From positions 1-64,000 of the forward strand of contig JAGFIQ010000110.1 in the NCBI GenBank assembly GCA_024103495.1: DNA of 64,000 nt, given 5' to 3'. This DNA is from Aridibacter famidurans (GTDB lineage: Bacteria > Acidobacteriota > Blastocatellia > Pyrinomonadales > Pyrinomonadaceae). How positions within the stretch are numbered: position 1 is the stretch's first letter; the number at the start of each line of letters is the position of its first letter. The position numbers and the translations under genes are program-made. Shown piece by piece: positions 41,827 through 50,613 of this stretch. Below the pieces are notes generated by a model, which was given only the letters and a program-made list of their open reading frames with translations, was not told the DNA's origin and searched no databases.

Positions 41827-42681
41827 CTATCGGTTGTCGTCGGGCTTCTTTTCGGGCTTCTTCCCAGGTTCCTTGTCGCCGGCGCCCGGATTGTAGACCG
41901 TGCCGGAGACCGGCTTATCCTTGCCCTCGAGAATGTTTATCACCATTTTTCTGACTTCGTCGTAGCTCGGCTCGGGAAAGAACATTCCGTATGTGGCGTG
42001 CGCGGAGGGAAAGTAGCCGTCGAGGTGAAACAGCCGCTCGCCTTCTTTCGGGGTCGGTTTGGTCGTTGCGCGCCATACGGAGTTGGTGAGATCGTACGAA
42101 CCGAGCGAAATCCGGAATTCTTCTCGGTCGCCGGCTTCGTTCATTATCGAGAAGACGTACCGAAGCGCACGCGACCCCTTTAGCTCGAACAGCTCGAAGG
42201 CCATCACCTTCTTGCCTCCGGCCTCGAACTGGTCCCTGCAGTACTCGATCTGCTCGTTAAGCTCCGAGTTCTTTCCCGACCGCTTCATCTCGAAGAGTTC
42301 CGCCCGCTCCTTGTCCCGCTCCTCGAGTCTTCCGAGGGCCTGGTATGTCTGGATCAGCTTGGCGCGGACGTGCCAGTCCGAAGGGTCGACCTTCTTCAGG
42401 CCGGACCAGTGCGTTTCGGCAGCCGCGAACTTCTTGATCGAAAAGGCGGCCATTCCAGCGTTGAACAGGATCGCTCCTTCTTCCGGCACTATCTTCAGCG
42501 CGATCTCGTACTGCTCCAGCGCTTCCGCGTACTTACCTTCGTTCATCAGGTCGTTCCCCTTCTCAAAGGCTGTCTCGACCTGATATATCTCCTGCATCGT
42601 CAGCTCTTTCGGTGGGTCCTGGCCGAGGGTCGGAACCGAGAGTGCGGCGGCAAGAACAAACAAGAACACGATTCGCTTCAT
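41827..42681 (-). CDS. Exported tetratricopeptide repeat protein
   Basis: 284 residues from the ATG at 42681, which has AAGGAG upstream and opens a signal peptide (KRIVFLFVLAAALSVPTLG). About three TPR units follow: AFEKGNDLMNEGKYAEALEQ, AILFNAGMAAFSIKKFAAAE and VRAKLIQTYQALGRLEE. A C-terminal beta domain (ALRYVFSIMNEAGDREEFRI) and a Lys/Pro/Asp-rich tail end the protein. It probably scaffolds an envelope complex. It is 65 bp upstream of the serine hydrolase gene. Confidence 0.8.
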   Translation of the reverse strand: MKRIVFLFVLAAALSVPTLGQDPPKELTMQEIYQVETAFEKGNDLMNEGKYAEALEQYEIALKIVPEEGAILFNAGMAAFSIKKFAAAETHWSGLKKVDPSDWHVRAKLIQTYQALGRLEERDKERAELFEMKRSGKNSELNEQIEYCRDQFEAGGKKVMAFELFELKGSRALRYVFSIMNEAGDREEFRISLGSYDLTNSVWRATTKPTPKEGERLFHLDGYFPSAHATYGMFFPEPSYDEVRKMVINILEGKDKPVSGTVYNPGAGDKEPGKKPEKKPDDNR

Positions 42682-43045
42682 GGTGGAACTCCTTATTGTG
42701 ACGGAAAGATTTTCCTTACGATTCACGAACTTCGGGATCGGTTTCGTCGGCGCGAAAATTCACTGCGGCTGCGGATATCGAAGTGGAATGTCCGACGAGC
42801 TTCAGCTTGTCGCCCGCGATGTCCTGTTCAAACCATGTCGCCGCTACGCGGCTCGATGCCTGGGGCCGTCCTATCCGTGGGTTGCGCCCTTCGGGCTTAC
42901 CCACGGCTAATTGCACATGACCGCTACGCGGTCGCCTATGCCCGTCGCTTTCGCTCCGGGTTCCGATTCCATTGGTCAATGGTCAATGGACATTGGTCAT
43001 TGTCCGGCCCGTCGCTCGCGCTCCGGGTTCTGAGCCGCCTCCCGT
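42682..43045. repeat. Spacer with CCGCTACGCGG palindromes and GGTCAAT heptamers
   Basis: No gene seen. GTCGCCGCTACGCGGC (42836-42852) and GGGCTTACCCACGG (42892-42905) palindromes are followed by a second CCGCTACGCGG (42921-42931). TTGGTCA/ATGGTCA/ATGGACA/TTGGTCA/TTGTCCG heptamers (42974-43008) and CGTCGCTCGCGCTCCGGGTT come next. The block resembles those at 11800-11875 and 60770-60945. Confidence 0.85.
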
Positions 43046-43678
43046 TCAACTTCTTCTTTTGTGCTCCGTTGTCCGTTTCAGGGGCGTCCGTTCAGGCTCT
43101 GGTTTATCCTCAGTTTCGTCGCGCTTTTCGATCGCGAACGACCCGAAGATCTGATCGAATCCCGGCGATACCATCTCCAGGTCTTCATCGGACACGAACG
43201 TGATCAGAAAATACGCGTTTCCGCCGGAATCGACCCGGTAATACTCGATCACCTGCGGGACCTTCATACCAACGAGCGAGACCGGGAACCGCTCATAAAC
43301 TCCCGTCCTGAGCTCGCCGTCGATCAGCCTTTCGATCGAACTTCGGCTTCCCTTTTCCGCGGTCCCGAACGGAATCTCGGCCTTCATCTGTTCGGAATAG
43401 GATTCCACGAACAGATCCAGGTCGAAAGCCTCGTCCTCATCGTAGACCTGGACCATGAACAACGCGTCACCCGGAGTCTCGACTATGACATATCGGTAGC
43501 CGTCCTGCTCGACGTCTTCCGTAACCGACCAGTTCCCGGGGTACGTGAACGATATTCCGTCTTTATTGTATTGCTGAGGGACGGCGATCTCCGCAGGCTT
43601 CTCGCAGGCGACGAGCGACACCGCAAATAACAGGATAGGCAGGATCGGGAGGATGCGGCGTGATCCCCAACTTGGCAT
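43046..43678 (-). CDS. Hypothetical lipoprotein
   Basis: 210 residues from the ATG at 43678, preceded by GAGGGA at about 6 nt; an ATG four codons earlier is also in frame. The lipobox is VSLVAC (Cys25). The mature part resembles a PsbP/Mog1-type ligand fold: DGISFTYPGNWSVTEDV, VETPGDALFMVQVYDED, FLITFVSDEDLEMVSPGF. The C-terminus is charged (KRDETEDKPEPERTPLKR). Probably membrane-anchored; function unknown. Confidence 0.7.
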   Translation of the reverse strand: MPSWGSRRILPILPILLFAVSLVACEKPAEIAVPQQYNKDGISFTYPGNWSVTEDVEQDGYRYVIVETPGDALFMVQVYDEDEAFDLDLFVESYSEQMKAEIPFGTAEKGSRSSIERLIDGELRTGVYERFPVSLVGMKVPQVIEYYRVDSGGNAYFLITFVSDEDLEMVSPGFDQIFGSFAIEKRDETEDKPEPERTPLKRTTEHKRRS

Positions 43679-43766
43679 TGCTTCCCTCATTCAAGCCACG
43701 AGTCTACACCCATTTGCGGGCAATCGAAACTTCCAGCTCTTTGTCTGGGATGCGTCAGGCCCGGGG

Positions 43767-44288
43767 CTAATTCAGCACGCGGATGTAGGCCTTCCACGGT
43801 CCTACTCCATCACCAAACTGTTTCGCGATCGTGCGGGAGATCTGGACGATGTGGTCGAGATCGTGGGCGGCCCAGGTGACGAGTAGCTGCGAGAGCGTCA
43901 CCTCACCGAGCTCGGGATGAATGCCCGTTCTTTCTAGATCTTCACCGGCAATGTTCATCGAGGCGAGTTCGCGCAGGTTCTCTTTTCTCAACGCCTCGAA
44001 TTCGTCAAGAAGTTTCGTAAGCGACTTCCCTTCGCTTTCTTCGAACTGCGCGAAACGGTCGAACGGCTCGAAGGTCCTGTCGTCGGCATCGCCCAGTATG
44101 ATCTTCGCGCGCGGGATCCAGTCGGTCTTCTCGCCGTGGATCAGGTGGCCGACGACGTCGAACGGGCTCCAGGTGTCTCCGCCTTCGTTCGAGCGGACGA
44201 GTTCTTCCGGTAGGCCTGAAAGGAGACCGCGAACGACGGTCGGCGTGCGGGAAAGGAGATCTGTCAGATCATTTACGTCTCTTAGCAT
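43767..44288 (-). CDS. DinB family protein
   Basis: 173 residues. A four-helix DinB/YfiT-type bundle is suggested by SPFDVVGHLIHGEKTDWIPR and WAAHDLDHIVQISRTIAKQF with histidines placed to bind a metal. Family members include bacillithiol or mycothiol transferases and many uncharacterised proteins. No neighbour indicates the substrate. Confidence 0.85.
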   Translation of the reverse strand: MLRDVNDLTDLLSRTPTVVRGLLSGLPEELVRSNEGGDTWSPFDVVGHLIHGEKTDWIPRAKIILGDADDRTFEPFDRFAQFEESEGKSLTKLLDEFEALRKENLRELASMNIAGEDLERTGIHPELGEVTLSQLLVTWAAHDLDHIVQISRTIAKQFGDGVGPWKAYIRVLN

Positions 44289-44369
44289 TGAAAAACCATC
44301 AGTTGCCCCCGTTTCAGCGGGGTTTGAGGAACCGTGAGATCCTCAGTCAGATAACGAGCCGGTGCGTGT

Positions 44370-44590
44370 CCACCGTTTAGAGCAGCCCTTCGGGCTGCAA
44401 CGGCCGCGCGGAGCGCGGCCAGACCGACCGGAAAGCTTCCTTTAGGGACCGGCTCCGTAGGAGCCAAATGTCTGTAGCATCGGCCGTCCAAGCAGAGCCG
44501 CGCTCCGAAGGAGCGCAATGTTCAGCTTCTAAAGAGGCTGAGTTGTCGTTTTCGATCGGTTGCTACAGACATTTGGCTCCTACGGAGCGG
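44370..44590. repeat. 221-bp direct repeat, copy 1
   Basis: This segment matches 46840-47060 with about ten mismatches and no gaps (about 95% identity). It holds several palindromes, including GCAGCCCTTCGGGCTGC, GCCGCGCGGAGCGCGGC, and CTCCGTAGGAG twice in inverted contexts (GGCTCCGTAGGAGCC at 44450 and its counterpart at 44574). No ORF of note. It lies just downstream of the two-gene exported operon. Confidence 0.95.
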
Positions 44591-44633
44591 GATATCCGAG
44601 GCCATAGCACTTGACCAGCTTCCGAATCGGCTC

Positions 44634-45830
44634 TCAGGGTGATGATAGAGCTTCCTTTGGCAATCGCGTTCCGGGCGGCAGGAGCCAAAATCTGACATCA
44701 CCCAGAGACGTCCTCACGTCACCTTCCGAAAGCGGTGGGAGTCTGTCCTTCGTAAGCTCGATTCGGTCCTTCCCTATTCCCCTTTTGAGCAAGTCTGATC
44801 TGACAGCCTGAACATATTTGAAAATCCTTCGGTTGTTCTCGGTAACAAACTCGGTTTCTCTCATATCGTGCTCAAAAACGATCGCCAGCCGATAGTTTGG
44901 GAAACCACCGAGGATGTCAAACAACTTTGGGATCGTAACTTCATCGTCAAGCCAGAAGGGAGCTTGTCCGATGAGCCTCGGCTTCTCGGGTCTTTTCTCT
45001 TCAAGGTTCGCCGTAACGGGCGGAGGGGAATCGGGAGGCAATACCCACAACTGCATTTGCGCTTCTTCAGGACCGCGTTCTTCCGAACTCTGCAGATAGC
45101 CTCCGAACATTCTGGAGATCCTGTTCTCGGAGATCCCATGAGCCTTTAGTTCCTGAATGTAGTCGTCGGCGAGTCTCCTCCACGTCCCTGGCGCGCTTTC
45201 AGCGAAGTGGCGGCCGATTACATACACTCGCGACTCGGGTTGCTGCCGCACAATGTCTGCGAAGCCGGCGAATTTAGTAAGGGATTCAAAATATGGACAA
45301 CTTGTCGAGCCTACCCATAAGCGCGAACAGTCTTCTGGAGGACCAATCTCCAAACGCTCCGTCTCAAACAGCAAGCCCTTCCGCTCCATGTCCGGGGAGC
45401 AACTAAAGGGTTCTGGCAGTTCGCTTCCTTGCGGCAGAATCCATAAACGAGTCAAACTACGCGTCGGCGAAGAATATCTTCCTGCGTAGATCGTCTTGAT
45501 CCTCGACTCCGGCAACCCTAGATCTTTAACCAGGTAATGAACAAATTCTGTGTTGAGCCCGCGACCACTGCCACGCCCGTCTCCTTCCGGGCCGTGCGTG
45601 ATGATCAATCCGTTCGTCGATTCGTCTTGCCGGATCTCATTCGCGAACCTGTCTAGACGGGCGAGAAGATCTTCCACAGGAATTCCTCCGAATTCATCGG
45701 TCAGCTGAGGCTCCTTCTTCGCCTCGACCTGGGCTAAATTCGTGGAAACAAGTACGATCGCAAGAATCACGGGAGATGCGAACAGCCTGAAGATCCGGTG
45801 ACTTGTGTTCATATTGAGCCTAGATGTCAC
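44634..45830 (-). CDS. Exported protein with three homologous modules
   Basis: 398 residues if the GTG at 45830 is used, which overlaps the upstream stop (GTGA); an ATG six codons in (45812) gives a tidier signal peptide. After the signal peptide, three units of about 100-120 residues repeat a plan: LDRFANEIRQDESTNGLII...LWILPQGSELP; FAGFADIVRQQPESRVYVI...LWVLPPDSPPP; LFDILGGFPNYRLAIVFEH...FWLLPPGTRLP. Each module ends with a shared strand LWxLPPG. No family recognised; a periplasmic binding or structural role is a guess. Confidence 0.72.
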   Translation of the reverse strand: MTSRLNMNTSHRIFRLFASPVILAIVLVSTNLAQVEAKKEPQLTDEFGGIPVEDLLARLDRFANEIRQDESTNGLIITHGPEGDGRGSGRGLNTEFVHYLVKDLGLPESRIKTIYAGRYSSPTRSLTRLWILPQGSELPEPFSCSPDMERKGLLFETERLEIGPPEDCSRLWVGSTSCPYFESLTKFAGFADIVRQQPESRVYVIGRHFAESAPGTWRRLADDYIQELKAHGISENRISRMFGGYLQSSEERGPEEAQMQLWVLPPDSPPPVTANLEEKRPEKPRLIGQAPFWLDDEVTIPKLFDILGGFPNYRLAIVFEHDMRETEFVTENNRRIFKYVQAVRSDLLKRGIGKDRIELTKDRLPPLSEGDVRTSLGDVRFWLLPPGTRLPKEALSSP

Positions 45831-46618
45831 TGCTTGCTATCCCTGGGAGGATCGGCGCCGTTGACCCGGTTAATGTAGTCCGTCAGGTAGCGGTTCAGGT
45901 TCACTTCCCCGTTCGACTTCTCTTCCTCCGTCAGATCATCGCCCGAATAGACGGTGGAAAGCCCCTTATTGAAGTCCTTCAGCGCACCCCTGTCATCGCC
46001 CAGAAAGTGCCTCATCGCACCGCTGATGGCATACACCTCTTTGAGGGACTCGGAATAGGATCCGCTCTCGATCATCTTCTCCGCAAGCTCGAGGGCCCTC
46101 TTCCTGGCGGCATTCGCCTCGGCCTTCTTGTCTTCTTCCTGGTAATGGTACCCCTTGATCCTCTCGAAACGGCACCAGAACGAATCTTCCTTCTCATAGA
46201 GCTTGTACACCTTCTCTGCGATCTCAAGCCGTCGCGACATCGGCACCTCGGTGTATTCCTTGAACTTCGGGACGTCCTTCACTTCCGCGAGCGCTTTCTT
46301 GATGGCGGGAAGGTGTTCTTTCGGCAATTCGTCGTGATCCCACATAAACACCGATAGGTGGCACTTCTTGCATAGATATACAGAAGGCCCGTCGGTCACG
46401 GGCCAGTAAATGAGCTGGTATTTCGAAGGCCAGGAATAAATGTAGCTGCCGTAGCTGCCCCAGACGAGATAGGTGTTCTCGGTCTTGCAGATGGGACAGT
46501 CAAACTCTTTGGGAAACCATGTGGTCGGCGGCCTTCGAGGCTTCACAGAAGCCAGTGCGGTCCCCGCGAACGGGATGGCAAGCCCCAGCGCCAGAAATTC
46601 TCTTCGATCCATTTGCAA
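45827..46618 (-). CDS. Tat-exported DUF2225-like protein with four-cysteine site
   Basis: 263 residues. The N-terminus DRREFLALGLAIPFAGTALA carries a twin-arginine-type signal. Two CxxC pairs, C41/C44 (DCPICKTE) and C83/C86 (YLCKKCHLS), suggest a zinc or iron site typical of DUF2225-like proteins. A long helical part with TPR-like character follows (about 100-240). Tat export fits a cofactor loaded in the cytoplasm. Its stop overlaps the start of the three-module protein. Confidence 0.75.
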   Translation of the reverse strand: MQMDRREFLALGLAIPFAGTALASVKPRRPPTTWFPKEFDCPICKTENTYLVWGSYGSYIYSWPSKYQLIYWPVTDGPSVYLCKKCHLSVFMWDHDELPKEHLPAIKKALAEVKDVPKFKEYTEVPMSRRLEIAEKVYKLYEKEDSFWCRFERIKGYHYQEEDKKAEANAARKRALELAEKMIESGSYSESLKEVYAISGAMRHFLGDDRGALKDFNKGLSTVYSGDDLTEEEKSNGEVNLNRYLTDYINRVNGADPPRDSKQ

Positions 46619-46839
46619 CCTCCGCTAATTTGAATTGCCGGAAGGACTCCGGCAACCGTAGCGATACGGAAAATCGAATAATGTTCCGCTTCTCGTTTGG
46701 CGCTATGGTGAGGCTTCCCCGGATCGGGTTGTATCGGGGGAGGGATGTGTCCGGCTCCGTAGGAGCGAACGACTGTAGGACTGGCCAACGATACGGAACG
46801 GGACCGTGAGAGCGTCGCGGGCAACGAGCCCGCGAGCGA
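46619..46839. repeat. Spacer between DUF2225-like gene and repeat copy 2
   Basis: No gene seen. It contains TGCCGGAAGGACTCCGGCA (46637-46655) and CTCCGTAGGAG (46750-46760) palindromes and a GTCGCGGGCAACGAGCCCGCGA hairpin (46814-46835). A promoter for the leftward operon could lie here; none is clear. Confidence 0.6.
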
Positions 46840-47060
46840 CCACCGTTTAGAGCAGCCCTTTGGGTTGCCACGGCAGCGCGGAGCGCGGCCAGACCGACCG
46901 GAAAGCTTCCTTTAGGGACCGGCTCCGTAGGAGCCAAATGTCTGTAGCATCGGCCGTCCAAAAAGAGCCGCGCTCCGAAGGAGCGCAATGTTCAGCTTCT
47001 AAAGAGGCTGAGTTGTCGTTTTCGATCGGTTGCAACAGACATCGCGCTCCTACGGAGCGG
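46840..47060. repeat. 221-bp direct repeat, copy 2
   Basis: This is the upstream partner of 44370-44590, with the same orientation and 2470 bp offset. Mismatches fall mainly in palindrome arms, and some are compensatory in appearance: the final arm is ACAGACATCGCGCTCC here against ACAGACATTTGGCTCC in copy 1. The two copies bracket the genes at 44634-46618. Confidence 0.95.
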
Positions 47061-47156
47061 AAACCGGCCTCACAATTGACCGTTGACTCCATGAGCGGAC
47101 CTTAAAACCGCTTCGTCCCCGCTGAACGGGACAACTGATGATCACTCAATCCGGGA

Positions 47157-47519
47157 TCACTCGGCCTCGTAAGGCTGTTCGGCCTCCGTCAGCTTTTCGT
47201 GGCGCTTGTTGTTCAGCTTGCCTACGAGGCTCTCGAGTTGGCGCCTGATCTTCGCCGAGGCTCCGATCACGGCCTCGTCCAAAGTTGGCGCTTTGTGAGT
47301 CGCGGACCTTGGATCGAGCCCCGCGAGCCGAGCCTCTATCTGGCATCGCTTGTCTTTCGCGCCGGCTTTCGTGTCGCTGTTCTCGTCGCTGATGTGGATC
47401 TCGACGCGAGTCACGCGGTCTCCGAAATGCTCCAGGTCGTTGCGGACCGTTACTTCGGCGTTGACCGCCATATCCTGTGTGGCTTCGATACTGTTATCAG
47501 AATTGAATTGTACTTGCAT
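47157..47519 (-). CDS. HPF/RaiA-family ribosome hibernation factor (short form)
   Basis: 120 residues from the ATG at 47519. The beta-alpha-beta-beta-beta-alpha HPF fold fits: QVQFNSDNSIEATQDMA, VTRVEIHISDENSDTK, DKRCQIEARLAGLDP and TLDEAVIGASAKIRRQLESL. There is no long-HPF C-terminal dimerisation domain. Such proteins bind the 30S decoding centre in stationary phase. It lies near a baeRF-type gene on the same strand, with only repeats between them. Confidence 0.82.
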   Translation of the reverse strand: MQVQFNSDNSIEATQDMAVNAEVTVRNDLEHFGDRVTRVEIHISDENSDTKAGAKDKRCQIEARLAGLDPRSATHKAPTLDEAVIGASAKIRRQLESLVGKLNNKRHEKLTEAEQPYEAE

Positions 47520-47984
47520 ATTTTTAATAGAGTTCAAAGTTTAAGGTTCAAGGTTCAAAGAAAAGAGAATGTAACGTCCTCAGTACTTTCTTTCTTGAAC
47601 TCGTTCCCGGCGCGCTCCCTGACGGTCACGTGTCTGCCTTCTTTGAACCTGGAACCTTAAACTTTGAACCGTATCAGGCACGCTCCTTGACGGTCGCGTT
47701 TCTGCCTCCTTTGAACCTGAAACCTGGAACTTTGAACTGTATCAGGCACGCTCCCTGACGGTCGCGTTTCCGCCGTCCGTCGCTTCGCTCCATGCCCCCT
47801 CGCTGACGCTCGGGGTTCCGCCTTCGTCTGCGGCACGCTCCCTGACGGTCGCGTTTCCGCCGTCCGTCGCTTCGCTCCATGCCCCCTCGCTGACGCTCGG
47901 GGTTCCGCCTTCGTCTGCGGCACGCTCCCGTGCAGTGGTGCTTCCGCTTTCTTTGAACCTTGAACTTGGAACCTTGAACCTTTT
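47520..47984. repeat. Heptamer arrays and inverted 87-bp tandem unit
   Basis: No gene seen. GTTCAAA/GTTTAAG/GTTCAAG/GTTCAAA (47527-47554) starts the spacer. The 87-bp unit seen at 22365-22551 appears here in reverse orientation in two copies (GCGTTTCCGCCGTCCGTCGC at 47764 and 47851). TTTGAAC/CTTGAAC/TTGGAAC/CTTGAAC (47953-47980) ends the spacer exactly at the baeRF stop codon. Confidence 0.9.
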
Positions 47985-49223
47985 TTAGAACCTGTATATC
48001 GCCGCGATCCCGGAGTCAACCGGCATGTCTCCCGAAGGCACGACCACGAGGTCGGCACCCTTCCGGAATGCGGCTTCCGCGAGATCGTCCAAAAGGTCGT
48101 CGGTTCCCGGTTCAGCCAGATCATCTTCCTGGATGGTTCCGAACTCCGGATCGTATTTGCCCGGCACCTGCCGATCCGCGTCAACGAGCAATGTCCGGAC
48201 GCGCCCTTCGGCTATCGCCCGCCCGATCTCCGCCGGTTCCGCGCTCCCGTTACCGTGCGCCTTCGCTGTACCGAGTTCCTCAGTCAGTTTTTCAAGCCTT
48301 GAAGAATATTCGGGCTTAAACGCCTCCCACGCAAGTTCGCGCAACGCATCCGGATCGAGCGAATCAGGATGCTTCCCGATCTTTCTCTCCAACAGATGCT
48401 TGTTGTTACTTATCTTCGCGAATTCTCCGTGGTATTCGGGAAGGGATGCGAGGATCAGAGGCAGTCCGCTCGGGGCGGAATAATGATCCCATACCGCGCG
48501 GTCCACCGCCTGAAAGAACCTGCGCGTGTCCTTGTCGATCTCGTCCGAACGACCGCCGTGGCCGTGATGCATAGCAGCGGGAGCCTGCGTCCCGGCACCG
48601 GGAGTCCCCGCGCCGCCCGCGTCTCGCCCGGACCCTGCGGGTTTCGGATTTGGCACCCTCGCGCTTGTGCCTCCGTAGGCCGCGACTGTTGAATGCTGTT
48701 CCGTCAAATCGCTGCCGAGGGCCTCCTCCAGAGTCGCCGGAACTGAGTCAGCCAGATCGACCTCCGCGATCGCGTCGCGATTTCCTTCGAACAGGCGCAT
48801 CTTCTTGCGGTCGAGCCCAAGGACCTGAAACCGGTCTGAAGACTGAATGATCCTCATCAAAGGCTTGATGTGGAAGCTGTCAGCAATAACCGCGATCTCC
48901 GGAACAGGCCTCTGAAGACGGTAGGTCCTGAAGAACCCATTGCAGGAGAGCACGACAAGCCCGTCCAGAACGTGCTGCCAAAAATCGTTGTCGCCTTCGA
49001 GTTCCCGAAATGGCTTCAGAAGAGTATCCACCTCTTCATCCTCAAGACTCTTAGACAGCGAATCTCCGAGTTCCCTGACAAGGTTCTTGAACCGGATAGG
49101 ATCCTGTTCGTTCTCAGGATGCTTCCGGTGAGTCGGCTGATAGAGCGAAAGGCACGGTTTTGCCGCAGGGCTCAATATCTTCTCTTTAACGTCTCTTTCC
49201 AATAAATCCATGCTGTTTCCCAT
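47985..49223 (-). CDS. eRF1-like protein of the bacterial baeRF type
   Basis: 412 residues from the ATG at 49223 (GGTGAG upstream; GTG at 49235 and ATG at 49211 are alternatives). The pattern fits baeRF3/7-like proteins: PCLSLYQPTHRKHPENEQDP, FWQHVLDGLVVLSCNGFFR, IADSFHIKPLM, KKMRLFEGNRDAIAEVDL, DTRRFFQAVDRAV and RVRTLLVDADRQVPGKYD with GADLVVVPSGDMP. A His/Gly-rich loop (HHGHGGRSDEI) sits where eRF1 has its GGQ region. Relatives are proposed to act on ribosomes under stress. Neighbouring HPF gene supports that. Confidence 0.75.
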   Translation of the reverse strand: MGNSMDLLERDVKEKILSPAAKPCLSLYQPTHRKHPENEQDPIRFKNLVRELGDSLSKSLEDEEVDTLLKPFRELEGDNDFWQHVLDGLVVLSCNGFFRTYRLQRPVPEIAVIADSFHIKPLMRIIQSSDRFQVLGLDRKKMRLFEGNRDAIAEVDLADSVPATLEEALGSDLTEQHSTVAAYGGTSARVPNPKPAGSGRDAGGAGTPGAGTQAPAAMHHGHGGRSDEIDKDTRRFFQAVDRAVWDHYSAPSGLPLILASLPEYHGEFAKISNNKHLLERKIGKHPDSLDPDALRELAWEAFKPEYSSRLEKLTEELGTAKAHGNGSAEPAEIGRAIAEGRVRTLLVDADRQVPGKYDPEFGTIQEDDLAEPGTDDLLDDLAEAAFRKGADLVVVPSGDMPVDSGIAAIYRF

Positions 49224-49344
49224 ATCTGATCTCACCAGGCACCTGCCGTCTTAGGCGGTCCCGTAGGTTTACTTAATCTCTTTCTATTATATATATCGCG
49301 CCGGAAAGCAAAGTTCGATTGCGGACGGAAGAGGGCGTTGCGGC

Positions 49345-50610
49345 CTATTCCGTCCTGAATCGTCTCAGGAGCAGCGGTCTTATGAAAACCGCTGCGAGGA
49401 TCACTGACGCAAGGAATCCCAGCGCGAGCGGATTCTCCGTGACCAGCCTGTATCCCAAAGCGATCGCTGCAAGTGCGGCGCCCAATGCCCCAGGTCCAGT
49501 TATGAACCTCGAACCCGCACCTTCCTTAAACGCAAGGGAACATACGAATGAAAAGGTGATCAGGAAGGCAATGCTGGCGGATTCGACCAGCGAGTCGATG
49601 GAACCAAACAAGGCGAACACAGCAGAGAGCGCGCCGAGGCCGACAACTGCCCACTCCGGGACACCGGCTTTGTTCCTGCGGTCGAGCGCGGCCGGCAACT
49701 CTCCTTCCGAGGCCACTTTCCTTACAAGTCTGGCCGTCGCGAACAGGGTAGAATTTATCGCAGATCCGGTGGAGAAAGCGGCCGCGACAGTAACGATGAC
49801 GAGGCCCGTAAGCCCGGCGGCCTTTGCACCCGCGATCGAGAGCGCGACCTCTTTGTGTTCTACTACCTGATCCGCGCCAACAAGCATCGCTGTCCCTAAT
49901 GCGACCGCTACATAAACCGCGATGACGACAGCGATGGCCGTGAGCGTGGCTCTTGGCAGGGTTTTGTCAGGCTGGCCGATGTCTTCGTAGTCATAAGCCA
50001 GGAGCTGAAATCCCTCATAGGCCATGAACACAGACGCTGCGGCCAAAAGCGCCGAAACTAGTGTAGATTCCGAAACTCCCCTGGATAGCATTGGGGGATC
50101 CCACAGCCAAAGGCCGAAGATCGCGAGTCCTGCGAGCACTGCAAGTTTGAACCAGACAAGAAATATCTCGACGCCGCTCGCTTCGCCTACACCTTTAAGA
50201 TTCAGAGCGACAAACAGCAAGAGGATTGCAATCGCGCATGCTTTCGGGAACCAGGCTCCGAGCTCTAACAAATGTCCGAGATATTGACCGAATGTGAAAG
50301 CATAAACCGCATTCGTCAGGACATAACCGACGATCAGCACCCAGGCCAACGTTCCGGCCGTCGATGTGGCCCCGACCTGGCGAAGAAACGTAAAAGCCCC
50401 ACCGCCTTCATGCTTTCGGCTCACGAGTGTCGAATAGCTGTAGCCCGCGGCGAGCGCGATCATCCCCCCGATAATGAAACTGAGCCACGCCAGGGACCCG
50501 GAGATCGAGATGACCACCCCTAAGGTCGAGAAAATTCCCCCGCCGACCATCCCGCCGACTGCCATCGACCAGGTGGCGTTGAATCCCATCTTTTCGCCGT
50601 TATTGGGCAC
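49345..50610 (-). CDS. APC family amino-acid permease
   Basis: 421 residues with about 12 membrane helices. The first helix has the APC glycine motif MAVGGMVGGGIFSTLG; FTFLRQVGATSTAGTLAW and TGSAINSTLFATARLV are also typical. It imports or exchanges amino acids or similar amines; the substrate is unknown. It starts 3 bp after the stop of the NTF2-like gene, forming a two-gene operon. Confidence 0.88.
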   Translation of the reverse strand: MPNNGEKMGFNATWSMAVGGMVGGGIFSTLGVVISISGSLAWLSFIIGGMIALAAGYSYSTLVSRKHEGGGAFTFLRQVGATSTAGTLAWVLIVGYVLTNAVYAFTFGQYLGHLLELGAWFPKACAIAILLLFVALNLKGVGEASGVEIFLVWFKLAVLAGLAIFGLWLWDPPMLSRGVSESTLVSALLAAASVFMAYEGFQLLAYDYEDIGQPDKTLPRATLTAIAVVIAVYVAVALGTAMLVGADQVVEHKEVALSIAGAKAAGLTGLVIVTVAAAFSTGSAINSTLFATARLVRKVASEGELPAALDRRNKAGVPEWAVVGLGALSAVFALFGSIDSLVESASIAFLITFSFVCSLAFKEGAGSRFITGPGALGAALAAIALGYRLVTENPLALGFLASVILAAVFIRPLLLRRFRTE

Positions 50611-50613
50611 AAA

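Noticed and set aside
47657-48184. 175-codon minus-strand frame through the 87-bp repeat into the baeRF gene
   Set aside because: It combines repeat translation with an alternative frame of a supported gene.
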